From contig JAGXRG010000015.1 in the NCBI GenBank assembly GCA_018335935.1, positions 1 through 50,206 on the forward strand: DNA of 50,206 nucleotides. Reading direction: 5' to 3'. The position numbers were made by a program, and so were the translations under genes. The notes beneath the pieces were generated by a model that ran no database searches, was not told the origin of the DNA, and was given only the letters and a program-made list of their open reading frames with translations. Origin of the DNA: Chitinophagaceae bacterium (GTDB taxonomy: Bacteria > Bacteroidota > Bacteroidia > Chitinophagales > Chitinophagaceae). This document shows positions 41,785 to 50,206 of the stretch, in pieces. Within the stretch, counting starts at the first letter, position 1, and every line of letters begins with the position of its first letter.

Positions 41785-44700
41785 TTAAAATGAAACATTT
41801 ACTCCAACGGTAATGGTTCTTTGGTTTGCAACTGTATTTCTATCAATACCAAAATTCGATGAACCATTTCCGTTAGATGAAACTTCAGGATCTGGACCAG
41901 GATAATCAGTAATTAATAATAAATTATTACCATTCACATAAAAGCGTGCCGATGAAATTTTTAATTTATCGGTTACTGATTTTGGTAAGTAATAACTAAC
42001 TGCAATATTTCTTAATTTGATAAAATCTCCAGAAAATACATTAACATCTAAAGGGAAAGATGAACCATTTGAAATATTATCACCAAATATAGATTTAGGC
42101 ATATCTGTAATGTCTCCAGATTTTGTCCATGCTCTTAAAACATCAGTTGAGTTATTCCAAAATCTTTGATCTCTTAAACCAGCATAAGTACCCCAATAGA
42201 TATGGCTACCATATTGATAAGTAAAGATGAAGTTAAGTTCAAAATTTTTGAATCTTAAAGTATTTTAGAAACCACCAACATATTTCGGATTAGTATTATA
42301 TAATGGTTTTGCATCTGCAGAACTTACTTGTGGAGCTAAAGATCCATCTGAGTATGAGAATCTGTTTTGACCAGAAGGTGCAACATGTTGAAAGTATACA
42401 TCTCTTCCGGCAGCATTAACAAATATTCTACGTCCTGTAGCTTGATCTACACCTTTGGTTTGTGTTACAAATAACATTCCAATAGGTAATCCTGGTCTGG
42501 TAATACTTGGATTTTCTAAACCCCCAGTTGAAGATACAATTTGAGTTAATCCAGGAGCTAAAGAAGTTACTTCATTTTTATTGTATGCAATGTTAAATGA
42601 AGTTGTCCATGAGAAGTTTTTATTACTGATAGGGGTAGAGCTTAAAGAAAACTCAACTCCTTGGTTATACATTGAACCTGAGTTTTGTGGTAAGGTAGAA
42701 GGTAATCCAGCAGAAGGTGGAGCAGGTACAAATAATAATAAACCATCAATATTATTTTTGTAGAAGGTTAATTCACCTGTAATCTTATCATTTAAGATTC
42801 CCCAATTAATACCTATATCAGTTTTCTTACTAGTTTCCCAAGTTAAATTAGAATTACCAGAGCTTTGAAATACAGTTGTTCCGTTTCCACCATATAAACC
42901 AGAACCAAAAGTAGATAATGAAGCAAAGTTTCCTAAACCACCAATATTACCAACTTTACCATAACTACTCTTTAATCGTAATGAACTAAATATTTTATCT
43001 AATTTGGCTCTAGTATAAAATGCTTCATCGCTTATGTTCCAACCAGCTGAAACTCCCCAGAAAGTACCAAATTTAGAGTTAACACCTAATTGAGATGCCC
43101 CATCTCTTCTTAAATTGGCAGTAACAAAATATTTTTTATTAAAATTATACTGAACACGAGAGAACTCTGAGTATAAATAGTTTTCACCAATAGTTAAACC
43201 AGCTGTATTTGGAGTAGACCATCCACCTTGTATGTTAGTGAAAGCAGGATCATTTACTGTGATTCTATTTAAACCAAATCCAACACCATCAGATTTTTGA
43301 TGTTCGTTACCTATTAATAAACTAAACTCATGTTTGTTGATGGTTTTATCAAATTGTGCAGTGTTAGTCCATACCCATCTTTTATTTTTTGAAAAAGTGC
43401 TCGTAACAGAACCATTTGAAGCAAATCCTTCTCCAGTAATAGGATTAAAATAGCTATCATTATCAGTGAAGATGTAATCAACTCCATAAATAGTTTTTAA
43501 AGTTAAACCATTGATTGGTTTTGCTTCAATATAAACATTACCTTGAAATTGATTAGTTTCAGAATTACCTCTATTTAATTCTAATGATGGTACTGGATTA
43601 AAAAATCCAACTTGTCCTACTTTATTACCCATTACACCAATAAGTTGTCCATTTAAATTATAGCTTCCATCATTATTTTTAGGGGCAACGTTTGGAGCTG
43701 TAATTAAAGGAACCCTACCTAAACCAGCTGTAGCAAAAGCATCTCCTAAAGATCCTGCACTTACAGCAGCATTATTTTGTTGATTAGAATATTGAATTTT
43801 ACCACCAATTGCAATGTGTTTATTAGCTTTATGATCAATATTCATTAAGATATTTGTTCTAATAAAATCATTGGTTCTAATGATACCGCTTTGTTTTGTA
43901 TAGCCTGCAGAAAAATAATATTTTGTTGCATCATTTGCACCCGAAACACTTACTGAATGATCAGTTTGTATACCTTGGCGATATACATGATCATACCAAT
44001 TGGTATTAATAGGATTTCCATTTGCATCATTAGTTAAATAAAATGAATTGGTAGCAGCATTAAATGAGTTAGCGTTAACTAAAGCTTTATTCTTAAATTC
44101 TGTATATTGAAATGCATCTAATAATTTAGGTAATCTTTGAACATTACTCCATCCAAAAGAACCACTATATGCAACTTTTGCTTTACCAGATTTTCCTTTT
44201 TTTGTAGTTACAAAAACAACACCATTTGAAGCTCTACTACCATAAATTGCTGTTGCTGCTGCATCTTTTGCAATATCTATGCTTTCAATATCATTTGGAT
44301 TAATTGAAGCTAAAGGATTTGCTGCTGCATTAGTTGCACTCACATCTCCTGTAAAAGCTGGTATACCATCAATTACGATTAATGGATAAGAACTTAGTGA
44401 AATTGAATTAGTACCTCTGATTCTAATAACAGGGGCAGCATTTAAAACACCATTTGGTATGGTAATCTGAACGCCGGCTGCTCTACCACCTAAAGACTGT
44501 TCAAAACTTTGAACTGGCTTATTAGCAATATCGGCACCACTAACATTAGCAATACTTCCAGTAATTTCTTTTCTCTTTTGTGTTCCGTAACCTACTACAA
44601 CTACTTCAGCTAAATTCTGATCTTTACTTTTTAAAGAAACCGAAATAGAGTTTACCGTGCCAATATTTTTTTCTTCAGTAGAAAAGTTAACTGAAGTAAA

Positions 44701-44913
44701 AACTAACACTTTTGCTGTTGTGGGGACACTTAATGAATAACTACCATCTGTTCCAGAAGTAGTACCAATTGTGGAGCCTTTTACCGTTACTGAAACACCA
44801 GCAACACCTCCACCTTTTTCATCTGTAACCTTACCAGAAATGGTTCGGTTTTGTGCTTGTGTTGTACCAACTATAAGTACAAGACCAGCCAAAAAGGAAA
44901 ATACTTTTCTCAT
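41785..44913 (-). pseudogene. SusC-type TonB-dependent receptor interrupted by one in-frame TAA
   Basis: One continuous reading frame of 1,043 codons with a single internal TAA at 42265-42267 (codon 883). 882 codons precede it and 159 sense codons follow; I translated the 54 codons between the stop and the ATG at 42102 and found no other stop and no frameshift. The N-terminus has a signal peptide, carboxypeptidase-like domain (NRTISGKVTDEKG) and a plug (VVVGYGTQKRKEITG). The lost C-terminal part carries the last barrel strands ending GVNVSF. Without these the barrel should not assemble. It may be a recent pseudogene, a site of stop-codon readthrough or a sequencing error. The adjacent susD is intact. 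Confidence 0.9.
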
Positions 44914-45022
44914 TTGTTTTTTGTTTGGTTAATTAATTCACAAGATTAAATAAAGGTTTTGATATTTTCACATTTTTTTAATATTTTTTTAATGAGTTTT
45001 TAACAATAAAACCTATAAAAGC

Positions 45023-45050
45023 AAAAAGCCTGAATAAATTCAGGCTTTTT
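45023..45050. terminator. bidirectional intrinsic terminator between the SusCD pairs
   Basis: AAAAAGCCTGAAT pairs with ATTCAGGCTTTTT around a 2-nt centre; T tracts on both strands. It lies 28 bases after the upstream susD stop (45079), separating the two transcripts. Confidence 0.92.
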
Positions 45051-45078
45051 GAAATTGAGTATGCAATTTATTTTTAGG

Positions 45079-46602
45079 TTATTTATCCCAAAAAGTTCTA
45101 TTTGCAGTAGAGTGTAAATCTGATTTTTGACCAGGGAAACTTCTATTTGCATCTGCCTCACTTTGTGGATAAGGCAAAATTCTAGGAATTTCTGGTGTTA
45201 CAGCATTTGAAACTTTTGTAATAGTTGGGAAACCAGTTCTTCTCCAGTCAGACCAACATTCTTGCATTACACCATAGCTTGCAATATATTTTTCGTTGAT
45301 GATTTGTTCTACCATTTGTGCAGTAGTACCTGTTAATATACCATTGGTAGCTAAATAAGTAGTTATGTCACCAGCAGCTACACCAGCAGCTTGCATGCTA
45401 GCTCTAATACCTTCTTGGAAGAAAGTTTGAGCCACACCAGGAGCACCATAAACTGCAGCTTCTGCACGTATAAAATTATACTCAGCATAGGTTAACATTC
45501 TAATAGGAGCAGTACCATCATAGGTAATACCTGCAGGTGTATTGGTAGGTAATGGGTTATATGCACCACTTGAAGTAGGAACACCTCCACTTGCTGCACC
45601 TCTTAAATACGTATGCATTCTTGAGAAGTTTTGTGATTGTGGTGCACCTGAAGTACCTCCTAAATAATTACCAGAACCAGCTGGGAACTGAACAAAAAAT
45701 GTTGCCCTGCGTGGATCAGATTTGCTATTCATCATATCGATCATATATTTATTTCCAAATAAATAATTTGGACGTCTGATTTCAAATTGATGAATTGGAT
45801 TCTGACGATCTGTAACATTAAAAAATGGCATTTCAAAATTATCTGCATTTGAAGCAAAGAAAGTTGCAGATGGATTGTTAACTAATGCAGTAATTTTAGA
45901 AACCATTCCTGGCTTATCAACTTTAGAATAATGAATTAATAAGCGGAGTTTTAAAGTATTTCCGAATTTAATCCAATTAGCTTTTCTAGTTGAAAAGTTT
46001 CCAGAATAAATGGTACTATTTGTACCAGGTACAAAAGCAGATGTAGTTTGATTTAAATCAGCTAATCCTTCATCTATTAAAGTTAATAGTGAATTATAAA
46101 TTGCTGCTGCATCATCATACTTTGGAGATGTGTTTGCACTTGTTTGTTGTGCTTCTGAGAATGGAATATTACCAAAAGCATCTACTAAATGTTGATAGTT
46201 ATAAGCTTTTAATAACTTAGCAACACCACGATAGTGAGGAGAATTATTAGCTGTTGATTGCTTAATAATAACTTCTATGTCGTTTAGGATAGCTGCATTG
46301 AATGTACTCCATAAATTATTTACATCACTGCTTTGTAACAAATACTTCTCATATTGTTGAGTTTGTACCTCACCACCTTGAGTTTGTGCTGTAAACTGTT
46401 GCATGATTAAAGCAGGATAACGAAATAAGTCAGATCCACCAGTGAAGCCTGTATTTACAGTTACATTAGTTAAAAGTAAATCCATTGGAGCTTTGTTTTC
46501 AACAATTCTATCAGGATCTTGGTTAATGTCGAGATATTTCTGACAAGAGGTTACACTTCCTAGTAATAACCCTGCAGAAACATATAATATTATTTTTTTC
46601 AT
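45079..46602 (-). CDS. SusD-like outer-membrane lipoprotein, second pair
   Basis: 507 residues with lipobox GSVTSCQKYLD (Cys20). The N-terminal DINQDPDRIVEN segment is typical of the SusD-like type with INxxP starts, and the body shows the helical GVAKLLKAYNYQHLVDAFG repeat. YAEYNFIRAEAAVYG and the C-terminal RILPYPQSEADAN complete the fold. It pairs with the susC gene 30 bp upstream. No glycosidase or peptidase lies nearby, so the substrate cannot be guessed. Confidence 0.93.
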   Translation of the reverse strand: MKKIILYVSAGLLLGSVTSCQKYLDINQDPDRIVENKAPMDLLLTNVTVNTGFTGGSDLFRYPALIMQQFTAQTQGGEVQTQQYEKYLLQSSDVNNLWSTFNAAILNDIEVIIKQSTANNSPHYRGVAKLLKAYNYQHLVDAFGNIPFSEAQQTSANTSPKYDDAAAIYNSLLTLIDEGLADLNQTTSAFVPGTNSTIYSGNFSTRKANWIKFGNTLKLRLLIHYSKVDKPGMVSKITALVNNPSATFFASNADNFEMPFFNVTDRQNPIHQFEIRRPNYLFGNKYMIDMMNSKSDPRRATFFVQFPAGSGNYLGGTSGAPQSQNFSRMHTYLRGAASGGVPTSSGAYNPLPTNTPAGITYDGTAPIRMLTYAEYNFIRAEAAVYGAPGVAQTFFQEGIRASMQAAGVAAGDITTYLATNGILTGTTAQMVEQIINEKYIASYGVMQECWSDWRRTGFPTITKVSNAVTPEIPRILPYPQSEADANRSFPGQKSDLHSTANRTFWDK

Positions 46603-46632
46603 TTTGAAATATTTTAAAAGTTAATTATGTGT

Positions 46633-49600
46633 TTATAGAGTTAATCTTAGGTTTACTCCTAAAGTTCTGGTAGAAGGGTTTGCGTTAAATTCTAAACCCT
46701 GAATATTACTTGCACCTAAAGCATTTTGTTCAGGATCTAAGTGTGGATAATCAGGAGATGATAAGAATAAATTTCTACCAAATATGCCAAATTCAATTGC
46801 ACCAAAAGGAGTTTTATCAACTACACTTTTTGGTAAACGCATTGTTAAATTAGCTTCTCTAACTCTAACCCAACTTGTATTAACCATGAAACCTTCAGCA
46901 GCTACATATTTACCAGAGTTACCCCAATATTGTTCAGCTCTAATAGGAACATTTACTGGGTTTCCACTTGCATCAACACCATCAAATTTATAATTGTATA
47001 GAGGTGTTGTATTGTCTTTATCAAATCTCGGTAAAGCTCCTGTTTCTGCAGCTACACCATTTCTTCTTAAGTCAGCTAAGTTTCTGCTGTACATATCACC
47101 ACCATTTCTAATATCAAGTAAAATGTCAAAAGTGAACATTTTATAGGTAAATGTATTTGTGATACCCATAGTATAAATAGGAGTGGAGTTACCAATTTTA
47201 AATACACCCGAAGTTGGTAAAGGTAATCCAGCATTTACACCTGTTGCTTGTAATATCATTTTTCCACTTGAGTGTCTTTGATACATATTGCCATAAATAA
47301 CTCCATAATCTTCATTTTCCATTAAACGAATATTTGGAGTAGTGAAACCAGCTAATGTAATTACACTTACACCTGGAGCTAATTTAGTAACAATGCTTCT
47401 AAATTGAGTATAGTTTGCATCTATATTCCATGAGAAATTTTTTGTTTTGATTGGTGTAATTCCCATAGTAACTTCCCAACCTTTTGTTTCAATTTCTCCA
47501 GCATTAGAAAACACTGAAGTAACTCCTGAACTAGCAGAAGCAGGAACAGAGAATAAACCTTCAGTTAACTTACGTTGATAGTAGTTTACTTCTAAACGAA
47601 TTCTATCATTCCAAAATCTTGCATCAGTACCAATTTCCCACTCAGTAGTAAACTCTGGTTTAAGTTTTACATTACCTGCAGCATTGCTGATAGTATAACC
47701 TGTAATACCATTAAATGGATAAGCAATATTTGGTCCAAATCCATCAGCAGCACCACCTGGAGCTGCATAATTATCTGTAGAATAAATTGGAGCAGCTCTA
47801 CCCACAACACCATAGTTAGCACGAACTTTCCAGAAAGAAAGAATATTTGATTTTAATGCTGGAATAGCATCTGTAATAACAGCACTTAAAGCAGTTGCTG
47901 GATAAAAAATTGATCTAGCATTAGTAGGTAATGTAGAAGACCAGTCATTACGTGCTTTGATGTTTAATGATAGCCATCTGTCATATTCAATGCTAATATC
48001 TCCAAATAGACCAATAGTTCTAGATTGAGCAGTGTTAACTGTAGGTATGTTTAAAACTGTTGCATTACTAATATGGTCGAAACCTCTAATAGATAATCCT
48101 GTACTTCTAACAGAAAGACCTTGAGAGTAGTTATCTACAATTTCATTACCTATTGTACCTAAAACATTAAATTTCCCAAATTGTTTTTGAGCATTAATAG
48201 TTAAATAAGAGTTCCAACTTCTTGAATAGTTTCTGTTATCAATAATACCACCAGTTCCTTGTGAACTTGTATTACCTCCACCACGAATACCAATTTCATC
48301 AAAACCATGTGATTTAAAAGTTTGAACATCACCACCCACTTTTAAATTTGCATTTAACCAGTTATTAAATTGATAACGTAAACCAGCATTTCCGAAGAAA
48401 CGATTTACTTCATCATTAAATCTTACATTTTCTAATGCCCAATAAGGATTGTCTTCACCTCCCCAATACCATTGAGCACCACTAGGAGTGTAGTAAGGAG
48501 AATTGGTTAAATCAAAACTTCTTGGTGTCATCCAAGCTCTAAATAAAGGATTAGATAACTGATTTCCTTGTTGAGATCTGTTTGATTGTGTATTATTAAT
48601 ACTTAAGAAAGTAGTTAATTGTAATTTAGAAGAAACATCTGAACTTAAATTTGCTGTTAAAACATTTTTACTTAATTCATTTGTTTTGATTACATAAGTT
48701 TCTCTTGTGTTATTATAAGATACTCTAAATGAAGTTTTATCTCCTCCTCCAGTAAAACTTACAGTATTCTGTAAATTGTAACCATTTTGAAAAAAGTCTC
48801 TAACATTATCAGGATAAGCCTTCAATGGTTCTGAAACACCGTAAAAGTTAGTTACTGTTTGGCCTATAATTCTTGGACCCCAACTTTGTGCACTTAAATT
48901 GTTATATACACCAGTTGTAGGAATACCACCAGTAGATGTAAATGTTTGATTAACCCCAGTACCTTGTGCATATTCATTTTGATACTCAGGAAGTCTATTT
49001 ACTGTAACTACATTGTAAGAAGTGTTGATTTCAACAGAATTTTTAGATTTCTTTCTCCCTTTTTTTGTTGTAATTAAAATAACTCCTGCAGCACCACGAC
49101 TACCATATAATGAAGTTGCAGCTGCACCTTTTAAAACTGTCATATCTTCAATATCATCAGGATTTAAATCAACAACTCTGTTAGAAGATGTTGTTCCGTT
49201 TTGTAAGGCAGTACCTCCACCACCATTATCAATTGGCATTCCATCAACAACATAAAGTGGAGCACTACTTCCTGTAACTGAAGTATAACCTCTGATTAAA
49301 ACTGAAGATCCTGTAAAACTACCTCCTGTACCTTGAGTTCTAACACCAGCAACTTTTCCAACAATGGCATTTGAAATGTTTGTGTTACGAACTTGAGTTA
49401 AATCTTCGGCTGCAATAGTTGGAGTTGAATAACCTAAAGTTTTCTTGTCTCTTTTAATACCGAATGAAGTAACAACAACTTCAGATAACGCATCATCTTG
49501 AGAAGTCAAACTAACTGAAACTGAGTTTGAATTTCCAATTGCCTGCTCTTTAGTTGCAAAGTTTACTGCTGAGAATACTAAAGTTTTAGCAGTACTTGGT

Positions 49601-49788
49601 GCTGAAAATGAATAACTACCATCAGTTCCTGTAGTGGTACCTGATGTAGTACCCTTTACAGTGACAGTTACTCCTGCAATACCAGCACCTTTTTCATCTG
49701 TAACCTTACCAGAGATGGTTCGGTTTTGGGCTTGGGCTGTACTAATTAATAGTGCAAAACCAGCCAAAATGGATAGTAATTTACGCAT
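46633..49788 (-). CDS. SusC/RagA-type TonB-dependent receptor
   Basis: 1051 residues and intact. Signal peptide (ending AQAQ), a carboxypeptidase-regulatory-like domain (about 22-100; NRTISGKVTDEKGAG), plug (about 105-235; VVVTSFGIKRDKKTLG, VLIRGYTSVTGS, PLYVVDGMPIDNGGGG, GVILITTKKGRKK), then the barrel. C-terminus TRTLGVNLRLTL ends in a hydrophobic strand. It imports an unknown oligomer together with the SusD encoded 30 bp downstream. The first 80 codons are strongly similar in DNA to the other susC gene, showing paralogy. Its leader TTAACCAAACAAACAAACAA is shared in form with the paralogue. Confidence 0.95.
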   Translation of the reverse strand: MRKLLSILAGFALLISTAQAQNRTISGKVTDEKGAGIAGVTVTVKGTTSGTTTGTDGSYSFSAPSTAKTLVFSAVNFATKEQAIGNSNSVSVSLTSQDDALSEVVVTSFGIKRDKKTLGYSTPTIAAEDLTQVRNTNISNAIVGKVAGVRTQGTGGSFTGSSVLIRGYTSVTGSSAPLYVVDGMPIDNGGGGTALQNGTTSSNRVVDLNPDDIEDMTVLKGAAATSLYGSRGAAGVILITTKKGRKKSKNSVEINTSYNVVTVNRLPEYQNEYAQGTGVNQTFTSTGGIPTTGVYNNLSAQSWGPRIIGQTVTNFYGVSEPLKAYPDNVRDFFQNGYNLQNTVSFTGGGDKTSFRVSYNNTRETYVIKTNELSKNVLTANLSSDVSSKLQLTTFLSINNTQSNRSQQGNQLSNPLFRAWMTPRSFDLTNSPYYTPSGAQWYWGGEDNPYWALENVRFNDEVNRFFGNAGLRYQFNNWLNANLKVGGDVQTFKSHGFDEIGIRGGGNTSSQGTGGIIDNRNYSRSWNSYLTINAQKQFGKFNVLGTIGNEIVDNYSQGLSVRSTGLSIRGFDHISNATVLNIPTVNTAQSRTIGLFGDISIEYDRWLSLNIKARNDWSSTLPTNARSIFYPATALSAVITDAIPALKSNILSFWKVRANYGVVGRAAPIYSTDNYAAPGGAADGFGPNIAYPFNGITGYTISNAAGNVKLKPEFTTEWEIGTDARFWNDRIRLEVNYYQRKLTEGLFSVPASASSGVTSVFSNAGEIETKGWEVTMGITPIKTKNFSWNIDANYTQFRSIVTKLAPGVSVITLAGFTTPNIRLMENEDYGVIYGNMYQRHSSGKMILQATGVNAGLPLPTSGVFKIGNSTPIYTMGITNTFTYKMFTFDILLDIRNGGDMYSRNLADLRRNGVAAETGALPRFDKDNTTPLYNYKFDGVDASGNPVNVPIRAEQYWGNSGKYVAAEGFMVNTSWVRVREANLTMRLPKSVVDKTPFGAIEFGIFGRNLFLSSPDYPHLDPEQNALGASNIQGLEFNANPSTRTLGVNLRLTL

Positions 49789-49953
49789 TTGTTTGTTTGT
49801 TTGGTTAAATAATATATTTATCTAGACAGCAATTTTAACAACTTGTTGCATAATTCTAACCTTTTTTTAAGAATATTTTTACAGATTTCTAATGTAGTAA
49901 GTTTTAAAAACAAAGTTTTTAATAGAAATTGAGTTTTCAGTTATTTTTACTGC

Positions 49954-50206
49954 ATGTATTTTAAAAAGAAGAAATCTCTATTATGGAGTATTTCATTTAT
50001 ACTGATTTTTTGCACTTCGGGAACAAGTCAACCGTTTAATTTTTCGAAAAAATTACCTCCAATTGATGTTTTATCACTTTCAGATGAATTATTTGAATCT
50101 GGAAAGATTTCTGTAAAATTTTATAGAAATATGAAAGAAAGAAATATTCTTCAAAGTGGCAACAACAGTTTGAATACTTTTTTTTTAAATATCTTGAATA
50201 ATCAAA
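49954..50206 (+). CDS. partial secreted protein, cut by window edge
   Basis: From the ATG at 49954 the frame stays open to the window end: 84 codons, starting MYFKKKKSLLWSISFILIF, a basic N-terminus and hydrophobic stretch that form a signal peptide, with CTSGTSQ just after. A lipobox is imperfect because Phe precedes the Cys. No family recognised. It diverges from susC at 49788, with a 165-bp gap. Confidence 0.6.
   Translation, partial: MYFKKKKSLLWSISFILIFCTSGTSQPFNFSKKLPPIDVLSLSDELFESGKISVKFYRNMKERNILQSGNNSLNTFFLNILNNQ

Noticed and set aside
41785..42102. A separate 105-residue gene starting at the ATG at 42102
   Set aside because: It is in the same frame as the upstream susC, and all codons from 42264 down to it are open; it is the C-terminal end of the interrupted susC.
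40296..49788. A full polysaccharide utilisation locus
   Set aside because: Two SusCD pairs are present, but no glycosidase, lyase, sulfatase or regulator is nearby, so the substrate class is not supported.

Overview
The window is a chromosomal segment of a low-GC member of the Bacteroidota, most likely the class Chitinophagia. Supporting signs are two SusC/SusD outer-membrane pairs, the LpxC-FabZ fusion, short A-rich leaders before start codons, several TAnnTTTG-type -7 promoter boxes, two adjacent clpP genes and a TPP riboswitch in front of a TonB-dependent receptor. Genus cannot be fixed from the sequence. I see no prophage, insertion sequence, CRISPR array or plasmid backbone. This is mostly core genome, with a few accessory points.

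Layout. 1-334 carries no gene but is rich in repeats: a 120-bp direct repeat with a 224-bp period, an imperfect palindrome and a GC-rich hairpin. 335-5405 holds a small TPR/membrane pair, a YfhO-type membrane protein, a heptose-phosphate adenylyltransferase, an RlmB-type rRNA methyltransferase and a beta-barrel protein. 5490-8842 holds P5C dehydrogenase and an alpha-glucan phosphorylase whose usual PLP lysine is threonine. 8948-13678 is a tight minus-strand operon dnaG - PAS histidine kinase - LuxR-type response regulator, followed by an initiator tRNA-fMet gene. 13919-17215 has a repeat-rich DUF2807 protein and, divergently, a TPP-riboswitch-controlled TonB-dependent receptor. 17249-22360 holds a YciI-like protein, a Nudix hydrolase, an unlisted 50-residue small protein, clpX, two clpP genes and a flippase. 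22457-25287 has rimO and lpxC-fabZ. 25289-32359 is a minus-strand run: class-I amidotransferase, M42 peptidase, DUF445 protein, tRNA-His, a sigma-54-type response regulator lacking a DNA-binding domain, two small membrane proteins and aconitase. 32478-40231 has PspC, a LOG-family protein, a UbiA-like membrane protein, a lipoprotein, a LuxE-like ligase, arginase, a PLP enzyme, a VanZ-like protein, a TolB-like propeller protein and an unknown secreted protein. 40296-49788 holds two tandem susC-susD pairs on the minus strand. The downstream susC is interrupted by one in-frame TAA. A truncated secreted-protein gene begins at 49954.

How the genes connect. Arginase and P5C dehydrogenase are both steps of arginine/proline to glutamate catabolism, though they lie 28 kb apart. 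The two ClpP subunits and ClpX should form a proteolytic machine, with transcription of clpP and clpX separable by a terminator. The TPP riboswitch implies that the 789-residue receptor takes up thiamin or a precursor. The SusCD pairs lack neighbouring glycosidases, so their substrates cannot be inferred. The most checkable oddities are the nonsense codon in susC, the Lys-to-Thr change in the phosphorylase, the truncated NtrC-like regulator, the small gene after clpX and the repeat cluster at the left edge.
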